A stretch of 64,000 bases of DNA from positions 620,001-684,000 of the forward strand of contig NZ_CP013233.1 of NCBI RefSeq assembly GCF_001584165.1, read 5' to 3'. Below, one piece after another: positions 53,500 through 63,342 of this stretch. This DNA comes from Collimonas arenae (GTDB taxonomy: Bacteria; Pseudomonadota; Gammaproteobacteria; Burkholderiales; Burkholderiaceae_D). The stretch's first letter is position 1. Every line of letters starts with the position of its first letter. The translations under genes and the position numbers were made by a program. The notes beneath the pieces were generated by a model. The model was not told where the DNA came from. It ran no database searches and saw nothing but the letters and a program-made list of their open reading frames with translations.

Positions 53500-54726
53500 T
53501 TAGCCGCTAGTTACGGGATTCGCCTTTGCCTGGGAGCGGCGATACATGTTGACTGTCAACGCTACTGCCGCCAGCGATGCGATCGCGGCAAACAGGAATA
53601 CTTCTGGATAGCCGAATTCGCTGACGATCAAGCCCGCCAGCGGACCGGTAACGCCCAGCGCCAGGTCCAGGAATACCGAATACGCGCCCAGCGCGCTGCC
53701 GCGATTATTGGCCGGCACCAGGTTTACTGCCTCCACGCCAAGCGCCGGGAAGATCAAGGCAAAGCCGAAGCCGGTGAGCGCTGCACCGACCAGCGCCATC
53801 GGCGGCGAGCTGGCTTGCCACAGCAGCAGCAGGCCGATCGCTTCCACCGAGAAACAGACGATCGATACGCGGAATCCACCGAATTGCGAGATGGTGCGGG
53901 CAAACAGCAGTCGCGCGCCGACGAAGAAAGTACCGAACAGCGTTAGAGAAAAAGCCGCATTCGGCCAGTGACGGCTGGCGTAGAACAGGGTGATGAAGGT
54001 GGCAATCGAACCGAAGCCGATTGAGCCCAACGCCAGGCCCATGCCGTGCGGGAATACCCGGCGCAATACATTACCGAATGGCAGATGCTCGCCGCGCACC
54101 ACCGCAGTCGGCGCTTTCATGCGCGCCAGAAAGAAGCCGCCGGCCGACAGCACGGCGACCGTTGCACCAACCGCCGCCAGGCCCCATGTATGCGCGATCA
54201 CCACGCCGAGCGGGGCGCCGATGGCCAGTGCGCCGTAAGTGGCGATGCCGTTCCAGGAAATCATGCGCGCCGTATGTTGGGCGCCGACCTGGCCGATACC
54301 CCAGGTGATGGCGCCGGTGCCGACCATGCTTTCGCCGCAGCCGAGCACCAATCGCCCGATCAGCAGGATGGCCAGGCTCAATGCCGGAATATGGGTGAAG
54401 AACGCCGCCACCAGCAGGAATACGCCGCTGATGCTGCAACCAACCAGGCCGCGCAGAACCGCAGTCTTGGGCCCGACCGAGTCCGCCATGCGGCCGGCCA
54501 GCGGACGGCTCAGCAGGGTAGCCAGGTATTGCATGCTGATCGCCAGCCCGGCCAATACCGAGCTGTAGCCCAGGTCAACGTGGACATAGCCGGGCAGGAC
54601 AGCCAGCGGGATGCCAATTGCCAAATAGCAAATGAACGTAAAAAATGCGGTGGAGACGATTTGAAACGTAACGGCGGCCTCTGACCGCGGCTGGCTGGCG
54701 CGGTCGAGGCGAACTTCTTCGGGCAT
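53500..54726 (-). CDS. Major facilitator superfamily transporter (YhhS/arabinose-efflux-like)
   Basis: 408 residues with 12 hydrophobic segments. ATG 54726 is used ([14 protein letters not shown]); the longer frame from 54783 adds an unlikely leader. The MFS motif A loop appears as [20 protein letters not shown] between TM2 and TM3, with [20 protein letters not shown] in TM4. It probably exports small molecules with proton exchange; the substrate is not predictable. It is transcribed alone, divergent from uvrD. Confidence 0.85.
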   Translation of the reverse strand: MPEEVRLDRASQPRSEAAVTFQIVSTAFFTFICYLAIGIPLAVLPGYVHVDLGYSSVLAGLAISMQYLATLLSRPLAGRMADSVGPKTAVLRGLVGCSISGVFLLVAAFFTHIPALSLAILLIGRLVLGCGESMVGTGAITWGIGQVGAQHTARMISWNGIATYGALAIGAPLGVVIAHTWGLAAVGATVAVLSAGGFFLARMKAPTAVVRGEHLPFGNVLRRVFPHGMGLALGSIGFGSIATFITLFYASRHWPNAAFSLTLFGTFFVGARLLFARTISQFGGFRVSIVCFSVEAIGLLLLWQASSPPMALVGAALTGFGFALIFPALGVEAVNLVPANNRGSALGAYSVFLDLALGVTGPLAGLIVSEFGYPEVFLFAAIASLAAVALTVNMYRRSQAKANPVTSG

Positions 54727-54905
54727 GATATTAGACGGCTTGGTTGATTTTTTGGAAGGCGCCCAGAGTGGACAATGATGCAACGCAGTATTTTACTCTT
54801 CCAGTCAGGATGCTGCTGGCGAGCACAATTGCTGTTCCGTAGGTGCTTCGTATAAGCACGGAGAACTAGACTTCAGGCATCACCCGCGCAGCTTATAATG
54901 GCGGG

Positions 54906-57184
54906 ATGCAAAATCTTCTTCATAACCTCAATCAAGAGCAGCTGGCGGCAGTAACCTTGCCGGCGCAATCCGCACTGATCCTGGCGGGCGCAGGCTCCGG
55001 CAAAACCCGGGTCCTGACCACGCGCATTGCCTGGCTGATCCAGACCGGCCAGGTGTCGCCGGCTGGTGTGCTGGCCGTGACGTTTACCAACAAGGCTTCC
55101 AAGGAAATGATGACGCGTTTGTCGGCGATGCTGCCGATCAACACGCGCGGCATGTGGATCGGCACTTTCCACGGCTTGTGCAATCGCTTGCTGCGCGCGC
55201 ATTATCGCGATGCCGGATTGCCGCAGACTTTCCAGATTCTTGATTCGCAGGACCAGCTGTCAGCGATCAAGCGTCTGCTGAAATCGATGAATGTCGACGA
55301 TGAAAAATATCCACCGCGGAATCTGATGTACTTCATCAACGGCGCCAAGGATCAGGGGCTGCGTGCCAACGATGTCGAGGCCAATGACGATTACAACCGC
55401 AAGTTCGTCGAGCTGTACGATCTGTACGACCAGCAATGCCAGCGCGAAGGCGTGGTCGACTTCGCCGAATTGCTGTTGCGTACCTATGAACTGCTGAGCC
55501 GTAACCAGCCGTTGCGCGAGCATTACCAGGCGCGCTTCCAGCACATCCTGGTCGACGAGTTCCAGGACACCAACGATCTGCAATACAAATGGCTGAAGCT
55601 GATGGCCGGGCAGCGCGGCGCGGTGTTCGCGGTCGGCGACGACGATCAGAGCATCTATGCCTTCCGCGGCGCCAACGTCGGCAACATGAGCGCTTTCGAA
55701 CGCGAGTTCCGGGTCGAGAATTTGATCAAGCTGGAACAGAACTATCGTTCGCATGGCCACATCCTCGACAGCGCGAATACCCTGATCGCCAACAACAGCA
55801 AGCGCCTTGGCAAGAATCTGCGCACTGATGCCGGACATGGCGAGCCGGTACGCATCTATGAAGCCACCAGCGATTTGCAGGAGGCACAGTGGATCGTCGA
55901 AGAAACCAAGAGCCTGATCAACGACGGCGCCAGCCGCAGCGAAATCGCCGTGCTGTACCGCTCGAATGCGCAATCGCGCGTGATCGAACATGCTTTGGTG
56001 GCGTCCGGCATTCCATACCGGGTGTACGGCGGCCAGCGCTATTTTGAACGTGCTGAAGTCAAGCACGCGATTGCTTATCTGCAGTTGATGGACAATCCGC
56101 ACAATGATTCGGCTTTCCTGCGCGTGGTGAATTTTCCGGCGCGCGGCATTGGCGCGCGTTCGCTGGAGCAATTGCAGGATGCGGCAAAACAATATGGCAT
56201 TTCCCTGTACGCGGCGGTGCCATATGTGGCCGGAAAAGCTGGCGCGACGCTTGGCTCTTTCCTCAAGTTGATTGAAGGCGGGCGCTTTGAAACCCAGCAT
56301 TTGCCGCTGCCGGAAATGGTACAGGTGGTGCTCGATCTGAGCGGACTGTTGAAGCATTACCAGACTGAAAAAGAAGGCGCCGACCGCATCGAGAATCTGG
56401 AGCAGCTGGTGAATGCTGCGACCCTGTTTGTTTCAGAAGAAGGATTCGGTATCGATGCGCCGGCCTTGTTGGGCCGAAGGCGCAAGCGGTGTCGGGAGCG
56501 GCGATTACTACCGCCGACGGCATTGAGATTTTTGATGCCGATGCGCCATTGGCGACGGTCATGTCGCCGTTGTCGGCTTTCCTCTCGCATGCGTCGCTGG
56601 AGGCTGGCAACAACCAGGCCCAGGCCGGTGAGGAAGCCTTGCAATTGATGACGGTGCACTCCGCCAAGGGATTGGAATTCGACGCGGTGTTCATTACCGG
56701 GCTGGAAGAGGGTTTGTTCCCGCACGAGAATTCGCAGAAGGAAGATGCCGGCGTGGAAGAGGAGCGGCGCCTGATGTATGTCGCCATCACCCGCGCCAAG
56801 AAGCGCTTGTACATGAGCTTTTCACAGACTCGCATGCTGCACGGCCAGACTCGCTACAACATGCGCTCGCGTTTCTTCGACGAGTTGCCGGAAGAGGCGT
56901 TGAAATGGCTATCGCCGAAGGTGCAGCAGCATAGCTGGTTCGCCAATCCGAAGTCGGCATGGGACGAGGCGCCGGAGAAGGCGGCGAATTCAATCTCCAA
57001 GAATTTCGGCAAGCGCGATATCGGCTGGCGTATCGGAGAAAATGTCGCGCACCAGAAATTCGGCGAAGGAGTGATCGTCAATATTGAAGGCAGCGGCGGT
57101 AACGCGCGTGCACATATCAACTTCGGCAGGCATGGGATGAAGCTGCTCGATTTGAGCGTGGCGAAGCTGGAGAAGGTGGCGTAG
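54906..57184 (+). CDS. uvrD: DNA helicase II, UvrD family (one frameshift as given)
   Basis: About 759 residues with one G restored at 56471-56473 (TTGTTGGGCCG, expected TTGTTGGGGCCG for LLGPKAQ). SF1A motifs: Q motif LNQEQLAAV, Walker A AGAGSGKT, motif II VDEFQDTN, motif III GDDDQSIYAFRGA, motif IV LEQNYRSH, motif V LMTVHSAKGLEFDAVFI, motif VI EERRLMYVAITRAKK. A C-terminal Tudor-like segment (GENVAHQKFGEGVIVNIEG) binds RNA polymerase in E. coli. It unwinds 3'-5' in mismatch and nucleotide-excision repair. Confidence 0.93.
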
Positions 57185-57234
57185 GGTTGGCGCCTGTGCC
57201 CGCGCCTGAGTGGCGTGGGGCCTTGCAGCAACGC

Positions 57235-57262
57235 GTGGGCAGAAAAATCCTGCCCACCCTAC
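57235..57262. terminator. Short palindrome between uvrD and the BPSS1780-like gene
   Basis: GTGGGCAG (57235-57242) / CTGCCCAC (57250-57257) with loop AAAAATC. ACCCTAC (57256-57262) is also complementary to GTAGGGT at 57181. It could serve as a bidirectional terminator for the converging genes, and it has the look of a dispersed palindromic repeat. Confidence 0.6.
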
Positions 57263-57272
57263 GTCCGGTTAT

Positions 57273-58078
57273 TTATTCTTGGGGTTCGGTTGCCGGCGGC
57301 AACGGCAAATCTTCTTCGGGCCTGCCGAAAATGTGAGTGTAGGTCGGATAGAAAGAGCAGTACATCACCACCGTCAAGGCAATCGACAGCGGCAGTAGGA
57401 CCATCATGGTGACTGCCGCATTGCCGATCAGCAGTGCAATCAGCACGCTGATGATTGCCGGCAGCATGACGCCGATGGCCGCCCATGCCAGACCGTACAC
57501 GGTAAATGCTTTCATTTCGCGCCATACGGCAAAGAAGCTGTAGAACACTGCCTTCGAGACGCTCATTTTTTTCCACATGATGAGCGGCGCGGCATACCAG
57601 AATGCCATGGCTGCCGGCGTGTACACCACGGCGGAAAACAGCATCCCCAGCGACATGCTGGAATCCTGTATTTCTTTTGCATCGAGCGAGGTCTGGCCGG
57701 TCAATGTCATCCAGAACATGCCACCATCAACCAGCGCAGATGCACCAATCGCGACGACGCCGGCGATCAGGTACAGCACGCCAAGGATCAGCAGATTCTT
57801 GATTGCAGGAGAGCGGAAGCCGACCAGCAGCAGATTCGGGAAGACGCGTTTGCCCTGCTCGATATGGACACACGCTTCCATGAAGGACATCGCAAATACC
57901 GGGATCAGGACCAGCGGCAAAATCTGCCCAGCACTGGCACGAAATTGAGCAGCAGCATCAGGAACATGTATCCGAGGAATAGCGTGGATATTTCAGCCGG
58001 TTGCTTGCGAAATAGCGCAAACCCCTCTTTGATCCAGGTCCATCCGGTTTTTGCAGGCAGTTTTTCCATCGTTTCCAT
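57273..58078 (-). CDS. BPSS1780-family multipass membrane protein (one frameshift as given)
   Basis: About 268 residues with one G restored at 57927-57929 (coding GTGCTGGGCAG, expected CTGGGGCAG for VLGQILP). The start is ATG 58078 (METMEKLPAKTGWTWIKEGF), or 58069. Four to six hydrophobic segments follow, with AMSFMEACVHIEQGKRVFP and WYAAPLIMWKKMSVSKAVFYSF. The family is conserved in Burkholderiales beside thrB but uncharacterised. It starts 6 bp after the thrB stop, so both are likely on one transcript. Confidence 0.8.
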
Positions 58079-58084
58079 CAACAA

Positions 58085-59041
58085 TCAATACAGGGCAGGA
58101 GCAGGGTGCGCCACGCGCTGCCGCAAAATTCGTTCAAAGTGGCTTGGGTCGTGCGGCGTTAGCATTTCCGCAGCACGAGGCAAGTAAAAGTCGTACAGTC
58201 GCGACAGCCAGAAGCGCAACGCCCCGGCTCGCAGCATCGGCTGCCACGCCGTCTGTTCGGCGGCGCTGAACGGCCGCACCGCATGATAGGCGTCGAGCAT
58301 GGCGCGCACTCTGGCGTTGTCCAGCACGCCGCTGTCGAGGTCGATGCACCAGTCGTTGACCGTCACCGCCAGGTCAAACAGCCAGGTATCGCAACCGGCA
58401 AAATAGAAATCGAAAAATCCGGTCAGCTGGTCGCCGTCGAACATGACATTGTTGCGGAACAGATCGGCGTGGACCGGCCCGTTCGGCAGTTGACGATAGA
58501 TATCCGAGGCGGCGAAGGCTTCCTGGAACACCATTTCGTCATGCAGCAATTGCTGTCCTTCTGCCGGCAGATACGGCAATACCACCGGCGCCGTTTCGCG
58601 CCACCATGGCAAACCGCGCAAATTAGGCTGGCGGATGGGGAAATCCTGTGCCGCCAGATGCATTTTTGCCAGCATTGCGCCCACCTCAGCGCAATGTACC
58701 GCCGCCGGCGCCAGTTGGCAATCGCCGGCCAGTTTGGTAACGATTGCAGCTGGTTTGCCGTGCAGAGGGTTGATGATCTGCCCTTGGCTGTTGGCGATCG
58801 GCTCCGGCACCAGCACGCCTCGTTGCGCCAGGTGGCGCATCAATTCCAGGTAGAACGGCAGTTGTTCGAAAGTGAGCTTTTCAAACACTGTCAGCACATA
58901 CTCGCCGCGCTCGGTATTGATGAAAAAATTGCTGTTTTCGATGCCGGAGGAAATCCCTCTGATTGCCAGCGCCTTGCCTAACGAGAAGGGGGGAATCCAC
59001 TGCGAGAGATCGTCTAGTGTGACGGGAGTAAATACTGCCAT
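58085..59041 (-). CDS. thrB: Homoserine kinase (ThrB type II, APH-like)
   Basis: 318 residues. Unlike the GHMP-type enzyme of enterics, this is the aminoglycoside-phosphotransferase-like homoserine kinase found in Burkholderiales and Pseudomonas. [26 protein letters not shown] is the nucleotide site, [16 protein letters not shown] the catalytic loop and [20 protein letters not shown] the metal-binding DFG equivalent. It phosphorylates homoserine in threonine synthesis. It lies between the DUF2782 gene and the BPSS1780-like gene. Confidence 0.92.
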   Translation of the reverse strand: MAVFTPVTLDDLSQWIPPFSLGKALAIRGISSGIENSNFFINTERGEYVLTVFEKLTFEQLPFYLELMRHLAQRGVLVPEPIANSQGQIINPLHGKPAAIVTKLAGDCQLAPAAVHCAEVGAMLAKMHLAAQDFPIRQPNLRGLPWWRETAPVVLPYLPAEGQQLLHDEMVFQEAFAASDIYRQLPNGPVHADLFRNNVMFDGDQLTGFFDFYFAGCDTWLFDLAVTVNDWCIDLDSGVLDNARVRAMLDAYHAVRPFSAAEQTAWQPMLRAGALRFWLSRLYDFYLPRAAEMLTPHDPSHFERILRQRVAHPAPALY

Positions 59042-59096
59042 GGGAAAAATCGGGGAAAGAACAACGTTAAGACTATGTTGGAATAAATAGGCGGCA

Positions 59097-59130
59097 AATG
59101 CGCGGCTAATGTGTATTGATTCCGCGCATT
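59097..59130 (-). terminator. Inverted repeat between the DUF2782 gene and thrB
   Basis: AATGCGCGG (59097-59105) / CCGCGCATT (59122-59130), a perfect stem in the 118-bp gap. It has no strong T run, so it may only reduce read-through. Confidence 0.45.
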
Positions 59131-59159
59131 AACCGCATGGTTGCTTGTTGTTGCCGTTG

Positions 59160-59588
59160 CTAGTTCTGGGGCGCCGGCATGGCTGGTGGCGGCAGTCCAG
59201 GATCGCCATTGGTTTGAGCTGCTTCGCCTTCCTTGCGCGGTTTCTGGCCCAGATCGAATTCCTTGATCTGCCATTGCGCGCCGCGCACCGGTCCGTCATT
59301 TGGCCCCAGGGTGCCGGCTTGCGATTGCGGTTTCACATAATAAGTGCTGCCGCCGCTGTTGACCTTGACTTCGGTAACACGGCCCTGTTCGCGTTTTTCG
59401 GTGATGTCGGCAGGGCCTTCGCCCGGTTTGCGGACTGTCACGGCCGGTGCTTCACCTTCGTCGAGCTTTTGGAGTTCGGGCGGCGGCGGGGCGACGGTCT
59501 GGGCTGGTTGCTGAGCACTCACCAGCACCGGTGTTGCAATCGAGGCAATGCAAATTGCCAATAGTTGCCAGACTTTGGATTTATTCAT
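59160..59588 (-). CDS. DUF2782-family exported protein
   Basis: 142 residues. The signal MNKSKVWQLLAICIASIATPVLVSAQ leads into a Pro-rich linker and the DUF2782 core (VTVRKPGEGPADITEKREQGRVTEVKVN.., STYYVKPQSQ). A Pro/Gly-rich tail ends ..PPPAMPAPQN. It is periplasmic or envelope-associated and of unknown function. It is conserved between thrB and polA in betaproteobacteria. Confidence 0.87.
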   Translation of the reverse strand: MNKSKVWQLLAICIASIATPVLVSAQQPAQTVAPPPPELQKLDEGEAPAVTVRKPGEGPADITEKREQGRVTEVKVNSGGSTYYVKPQSQAGTLGPNDGPVRGAQWQIKEFDLGQKPRKEGEAAQTNGDPGLPPPAMPAPQN

Positions 59589-59773
59589 GTGAATTTGGGC
59601 TACCTTGGTTAAAACAAGATGTGGAAGCGAGTCTCCATTGTAACAAACCGCCGGCCTCGATAGGCAATAAGGCGGCCTTGTTCCACCGATTCCGGTAAAT
59701 TCAGGCGCCCGTTCCTATCGCTGCATCAAGCCGGCAGTTATTGGCGAAATATTAATTAATTCATGCCGAAATG

Positions 59774-60511
59774 TTACAACAGCACCCCTGTATGGCGATC
59801 GGACTCGGCCATGACGGTTTCGCCGGCTTCATAGAATTTCACCACCGCATCGAGGATCTCGGCTGGATCGTCAAGTACCTGGATCAAGTCCATATCCTTG
59901 GCGGCAATCATGCCATCGCCAACCAGTTGGGTACGGAACCAGTCCATCAGGCCGCTCCAGAAGCTGCTGCCGACCAGAATGATCGGGATGTGGCGGCATT
60001 TGCCGGTCTGGATCAGGGTCAGCACCTCGGTCAATTCATCCATCGTGCCGAAACCGCCAGGCAAGACAATATAGGCATCGGCATAGCGCACGAATGCAAC
60101 CTTGCGGGCAAAGAAATGGCGGAAGCTGAGCGAGATGTCCTGCCATTTGTTTCCGCTTTGCTCATGCGGCAATTCGATGTTCAGACCGACCGACGGCGAT
60201 TTGCCTTCGAAGGCGCCTTTGTTGGCAGCTTCCATCAGGCCCGGGCCACCGCCAGAAATCACGGCAAATCCCTCATCCGAAAAACGCCGCGCGATATCCA
60301 TGCACAGTGGATAATATGGATTGTCAGACTTGATGCGCGCCGAGCCGAAGATCGATACTGCGGGATGCAACTCGGAAAGGCGTTCGGTCGACTCGATAAA
60401 TTCTGCCATAATCGTGAACATATGCCACGATTCGCGCGCCTTCTTTGAGGTGGCGCGTTCGATGTCCGTCACTTGCCGCAAACGCGGCACATTTTTTCCG
60501 TTCAATTCCAT
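59774..60511 (-). CDS. LOG-family protein (TIGR00730-type, putative nucleotide phosphoribohydrolase)
   Basis: 245 residues. SIFGSARIKSDNPYY, ISGGGPGLMEAANKGAFEGK and the signature VLPGGFGTMDELTEVLTLIQ (PGGxGTxxE) define the LOG/lysine-decarboxylase-like family. Plant LOG and many bacterial members release cytokinin bases or AMP-type bases from nucleotides; the physiological role here is unknown. The ATG (complement 60509-60511) touches the polA ATG at 60512-60514, so the two genes diverge with no spacer. Confidence 0.88.
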   Translation of the reverse strand: MELNGKNVPRLRQVTDIERATSKKARESWHMFTIMAEFIESTERLSELHPAVSIFGSARIKSDNPYYPLCMDIARRFSDEGFAVISGGGPGLMEAANKGAFEGKSPSVGLNIELPHEQSGNKWQDISLSFRHFFARKVAFVRYADAYIVLPGGFGTMDELTEVLTLIQTGKCRHIPIILVGSSFWSGLMDWFRTQLVGDGMIAAKDMDLIQVLDDPAEILDAVVKFYEAGETVMAESDRHTGVLL

Positions 60512-63292
60512 ATGCAAAAAACCCTGCTGTTAGTTGATGGTTCCAGTTATCTTTACCGGGCCTTTCATGCGCTACCCGATATGCGCAATGCCGCCAATGA
60601 ACCGACCGGCGCACTATACGGCATCATCAATATGCTGCGCCGTTTGCGCATTGACTACCCCGCAGCTTACCTTGCCTGTGTGTTCGATGCAAAAGGTAAA
60701 ACTTTTCGCGACGACATGTACGCCGACTACAAGGCCACCAGGGCATCCATGCCGGAGGATCTGGTTAAACAGATTACGCCAATTCACGCCGCCGTGCGTG
60801 CGATGGGCTGGCCGATCCTGATGGTCGAAGGCGTGGAAGCCGATGACGTGATCGGCACGCTGACGGTGCAGGCGGTTGCGCACGGCATGGACGCAGTGGT
60901 CTCGACCGGTGACAAGGATCTGGCGCAATTGGTCAACGATCATGTGACGCTGATCAATACGATGAACAATGAGAAGCTCGACCGCGCCGGTGTGATCGCC
61001 AAGTTTGGCGTGCCGCCGGAACGCATCGTCGATTACCTGACATTGATCGGCGATACCGTCGACAATATTCCGGGTGTCGCCAAGGTCGGTCCGAAGACCG
61101 CGGTCAAATGGCTGGCGCAATATGATACCGTTGATGCAGTCATCGCAAATGCGGCCAACATCGGCGGCGCGGTGGGCGAGAACCTGCGCCAAGTGCTGGA
61201 CTGGCTGCCGAAGGCGAAGGAACTGGTGACAGTAAAAACCGATTGCGACCTGAGCGCGCACATGGTGTCGATCCCCGAATCGCTGAAGGCGCCGGAACAG
61301 GATAAAGACACCCTGATCGAATTGTTTACCCGTTATAACTTCAAGACCTGGCTGCGCGAACTGAGCGGGCCGGGAGATACTGCCGTTGTTGCGGAAGGCG
61401 CCGGCAAAACTGCTGACAACGATAGTGTGGCGAAGAGTGCGCAGGGCGGCGCCGAGCCGGCGCAAAGCAGCCTCTTTTCCAAAGTGGAGCGGCACTACGA
61501 AACCGTGCTGACGGAAGCCCAGCTGGATCAATGGCTAAAGCGTATCGACGGCGCTACCTTGACTGCGGTCGATACGGAAACTACGTCGCTTGAACCGATG
61601 ACGGCGCAATTGGTTGGCATCTCGCTGTGCTGCGAAGTCGGTACCGCTGCCTACATTCCGGTGGCGCATCGTTACCAGGATGCGCCGGCGCAATTGTCGC
61701 GCGAATTCGTGCTGGAAAAAATGCGTGCGTGGCTGGAAGACGACAGCAAACCGAAGGTCGGCCAAAACCTCAAATACGACAGCCATATTTTCGCCAACCA
61801 GGGCGTGAACCTGCGCGGCATCGTGCACGACACGTTGCTTGAGTCCTATGTGTTCGAATCGCATCGCAGCCATGACATGGATAGCCTGGCGTTACGCCAT
61901 CTGAATCACCAGACCATCACGTTCCAGGAAGTGTGCGGCAAGGGCGCTTCGCAGATCGGTTTTGACGAAGTCGAGATCGGCCGCGCCACCGAATATGCGG
62001 CCGAGGACGCCGACATCACGCTGCAGCTGCATCTGGCGATGTGGCCGCATATCGTCGACGACGCCAAGCTGCGCTTCATCTACGAAGAAATCGAAGTACC
62101 GACTTCGGTAGTGCTGCAGAAGATCGAGCGCAACGGCGTGCTGATCGATGCCAGCCGACTGGCGACGCAATCGAATGAACTGGGCAAGCGCATGCTGGAA
62201 ATCGAACAGCAGGCTTATGACCTGGCAGGGCAACCATTCAACCTGAGTTCGCCGAAGCAGTTGGGTGAAATCCTGTTTGAAAAACTCAAGCTGCCGGTGG
62301 TCAAGAAGACGCCGTCCGGATCGCCGTCGACTGATGAAGAAGTGCTGCAGAAACTGGCCGAGGATTACCCGCTGCCGAAGGTGTTGCTCGACTATCGCAG
62401 CCTGTCGAAACTGAAATCGACTTACACCGACAAATTGCCGAAGATGGTCAATCAGAATACCGGCCGCGTGCACACAAATTATGCGCAGGCGGTGGCGGTA
62501 ACGGGGCGGTTGGCATCGAACGATCCGAACCTGCAGAACATTCCGATCCGCACTGCTGAAGGGCGACGTATTCGTGAAGCGTTCGTAGCGCCAGAAGGTA
62601 GCGTGATCGTGTCGGCCGACTATTCGCAGATCGAGTTGCGCATCATGGCGCACATTTCCGGCGATGAAAACATGCTGCGCGCGTTTGCCGAAGGCGTCGA
62701 CATTCACCGTGCCACTGCCGCCGAAATCTTCGGTACGCCAGCGGCGGAAGTCACTAGCGAGCAGCGGCGTTATGCCAAGGTCATCAACTTCGGTTTGATC
62801 TATGGCATGAGCGCCTTCGGCCTGGCTGGCAACCTTGGCATCGAACGCGCCGCGGCGCAGATGTACATCGAAAAATATTTCATGCGCTTTGCCGGCGTCA
62901 AGCAATTCATGGATGAGACGCGGGTGCAGGCCAAGGCGCAAGGCTATGTCGAAACCGTGTTCGGACGCCGCTTGTGGCTGCCGGAAATCAATTCCCCGAA
63001 CGGCCAGCGCCGCCAGGGCGCCGAGCGTGCGGCAATCAACGCGCCAATGCAAGGCACTGCTGCTGACCTCATCAAATTGTCGATGATCGCGGTGCAAAAC
63101 TGGATTGAAACAGACCGGTTAAAATCCAAGATGATCATGCAGGTGCACGATGAGCTTGTGCTGGAGGTGCCGCAGGACGAGTTGGAGCTGGTGCGCGTAA
63201 AGCTGCCGCAACTGATGGCCGGCGTGGCTGAGCTGCGGGTGCCGCTGATTGCGGAAGTGGGAGTCGGGAAGAATTGGGATGAAGCGCATTGA
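60512..63292 (+). CDS. polA: DNA polymerase I
   Basis: 926-residue, three-domain repair polymerase. The N-terminal 5' nuclease opens LLVDGSSYLYRAFHA, with FDAKGKTFRDDMY, VEADDVIGTL and STGDKDLAQLV. The 3'-5' exonuclease keeps its catalytic residues (VDTETTSLEP, NLKYDSHIF, YAAEDADITL). The family A polymerase has SADYSQIELRIMAHISGDE, RRYAKVINFGLIYGMSAFGL and MQVHDELVLEVP. It fills gaps and removes RNA primers. ATG 60512 directly abuts the start of the divergent LOG-family gene. Confidence 0.97.
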   Translation: MQKTLLLVDGSSYLYRAFHALPDMRNAANEPTGALYGIINMLRRLRIDYPAAYLACVFDAKGKTFRDDMYADYKATRASMPEDLVKQITPIHAAVRAMGWPILMVEGVEADDVIGTLTVQAVAHGMDAVVSTGDKDLAQLVNDHVTLINTMNNEKLDRAGVIAKFGVPPERIVDYLTLIGDTVDNIPGVAKVGPKTAVKWLAQYDTVDAVIANAANIGGAVGENLRQVLDWLPKAKELVTVKTDCDLSAHMVSIPESLKAPEQDKDTLIELFTRYNFKTWLRELSGPGDTAVVAEGAGKTADNDSVAKSAQGGAEPAQSSLFSKVERHYETVLTEAQLDQWLKRIDGATLTAVDTETTSLEPMTAQLVGISLCCEVGTAAYIPVAHRYQDAPAQLSREFVLEKMRAWLEDDSKPKVGQNLKYDSHIFANQGVNLRGIVHDTLLESYVFESHRSHDMDSLALRHLNHQTITFQEVCGKGASQIGFDEVEIGRATEYAAEDADITLQLHLAMWPHIVDDAKLRFIYEEIEVPTSVVLQKIERNGVLIDASRLATQSNELGKRMLEIEQQAYDLAGQPFNLSSPKQLGEILFEKLKLPVVKKTPSGSPSTDEEVLQKLAEDYPLPKVLLDYRSLSKLKSTYTDKLPKMVNQNTGRVHTNYAQAVAVTGRLASNDPNLQNIPIRTAEGRRIREAFVAPEGSVIVSADYSQIELRIMAHISGDENMLRAFAEGVDIHRATAAEIFGTPAAEVTSEQRRYAKVINFGLIYGMSAFGLAGNLGIERAAAQMYIEKYFMRFAGVKQFMDETRVQAKAQGYVETVFGRRLWLPEINSPNGQRRQGAERAAINAPMQGTAADLIKLSMIAVQNWIETDRLKSKMIMQVHDELVLEVPQDELELVRVKLPQLMAGVAELRVPLIAEVGVGKNWDEAH

Positions 63293-63342
63293 TGGTGATG
63301 TGCAAATCGATCGTTGATAGTCAATTTTGAAGGAGAGCTTAG

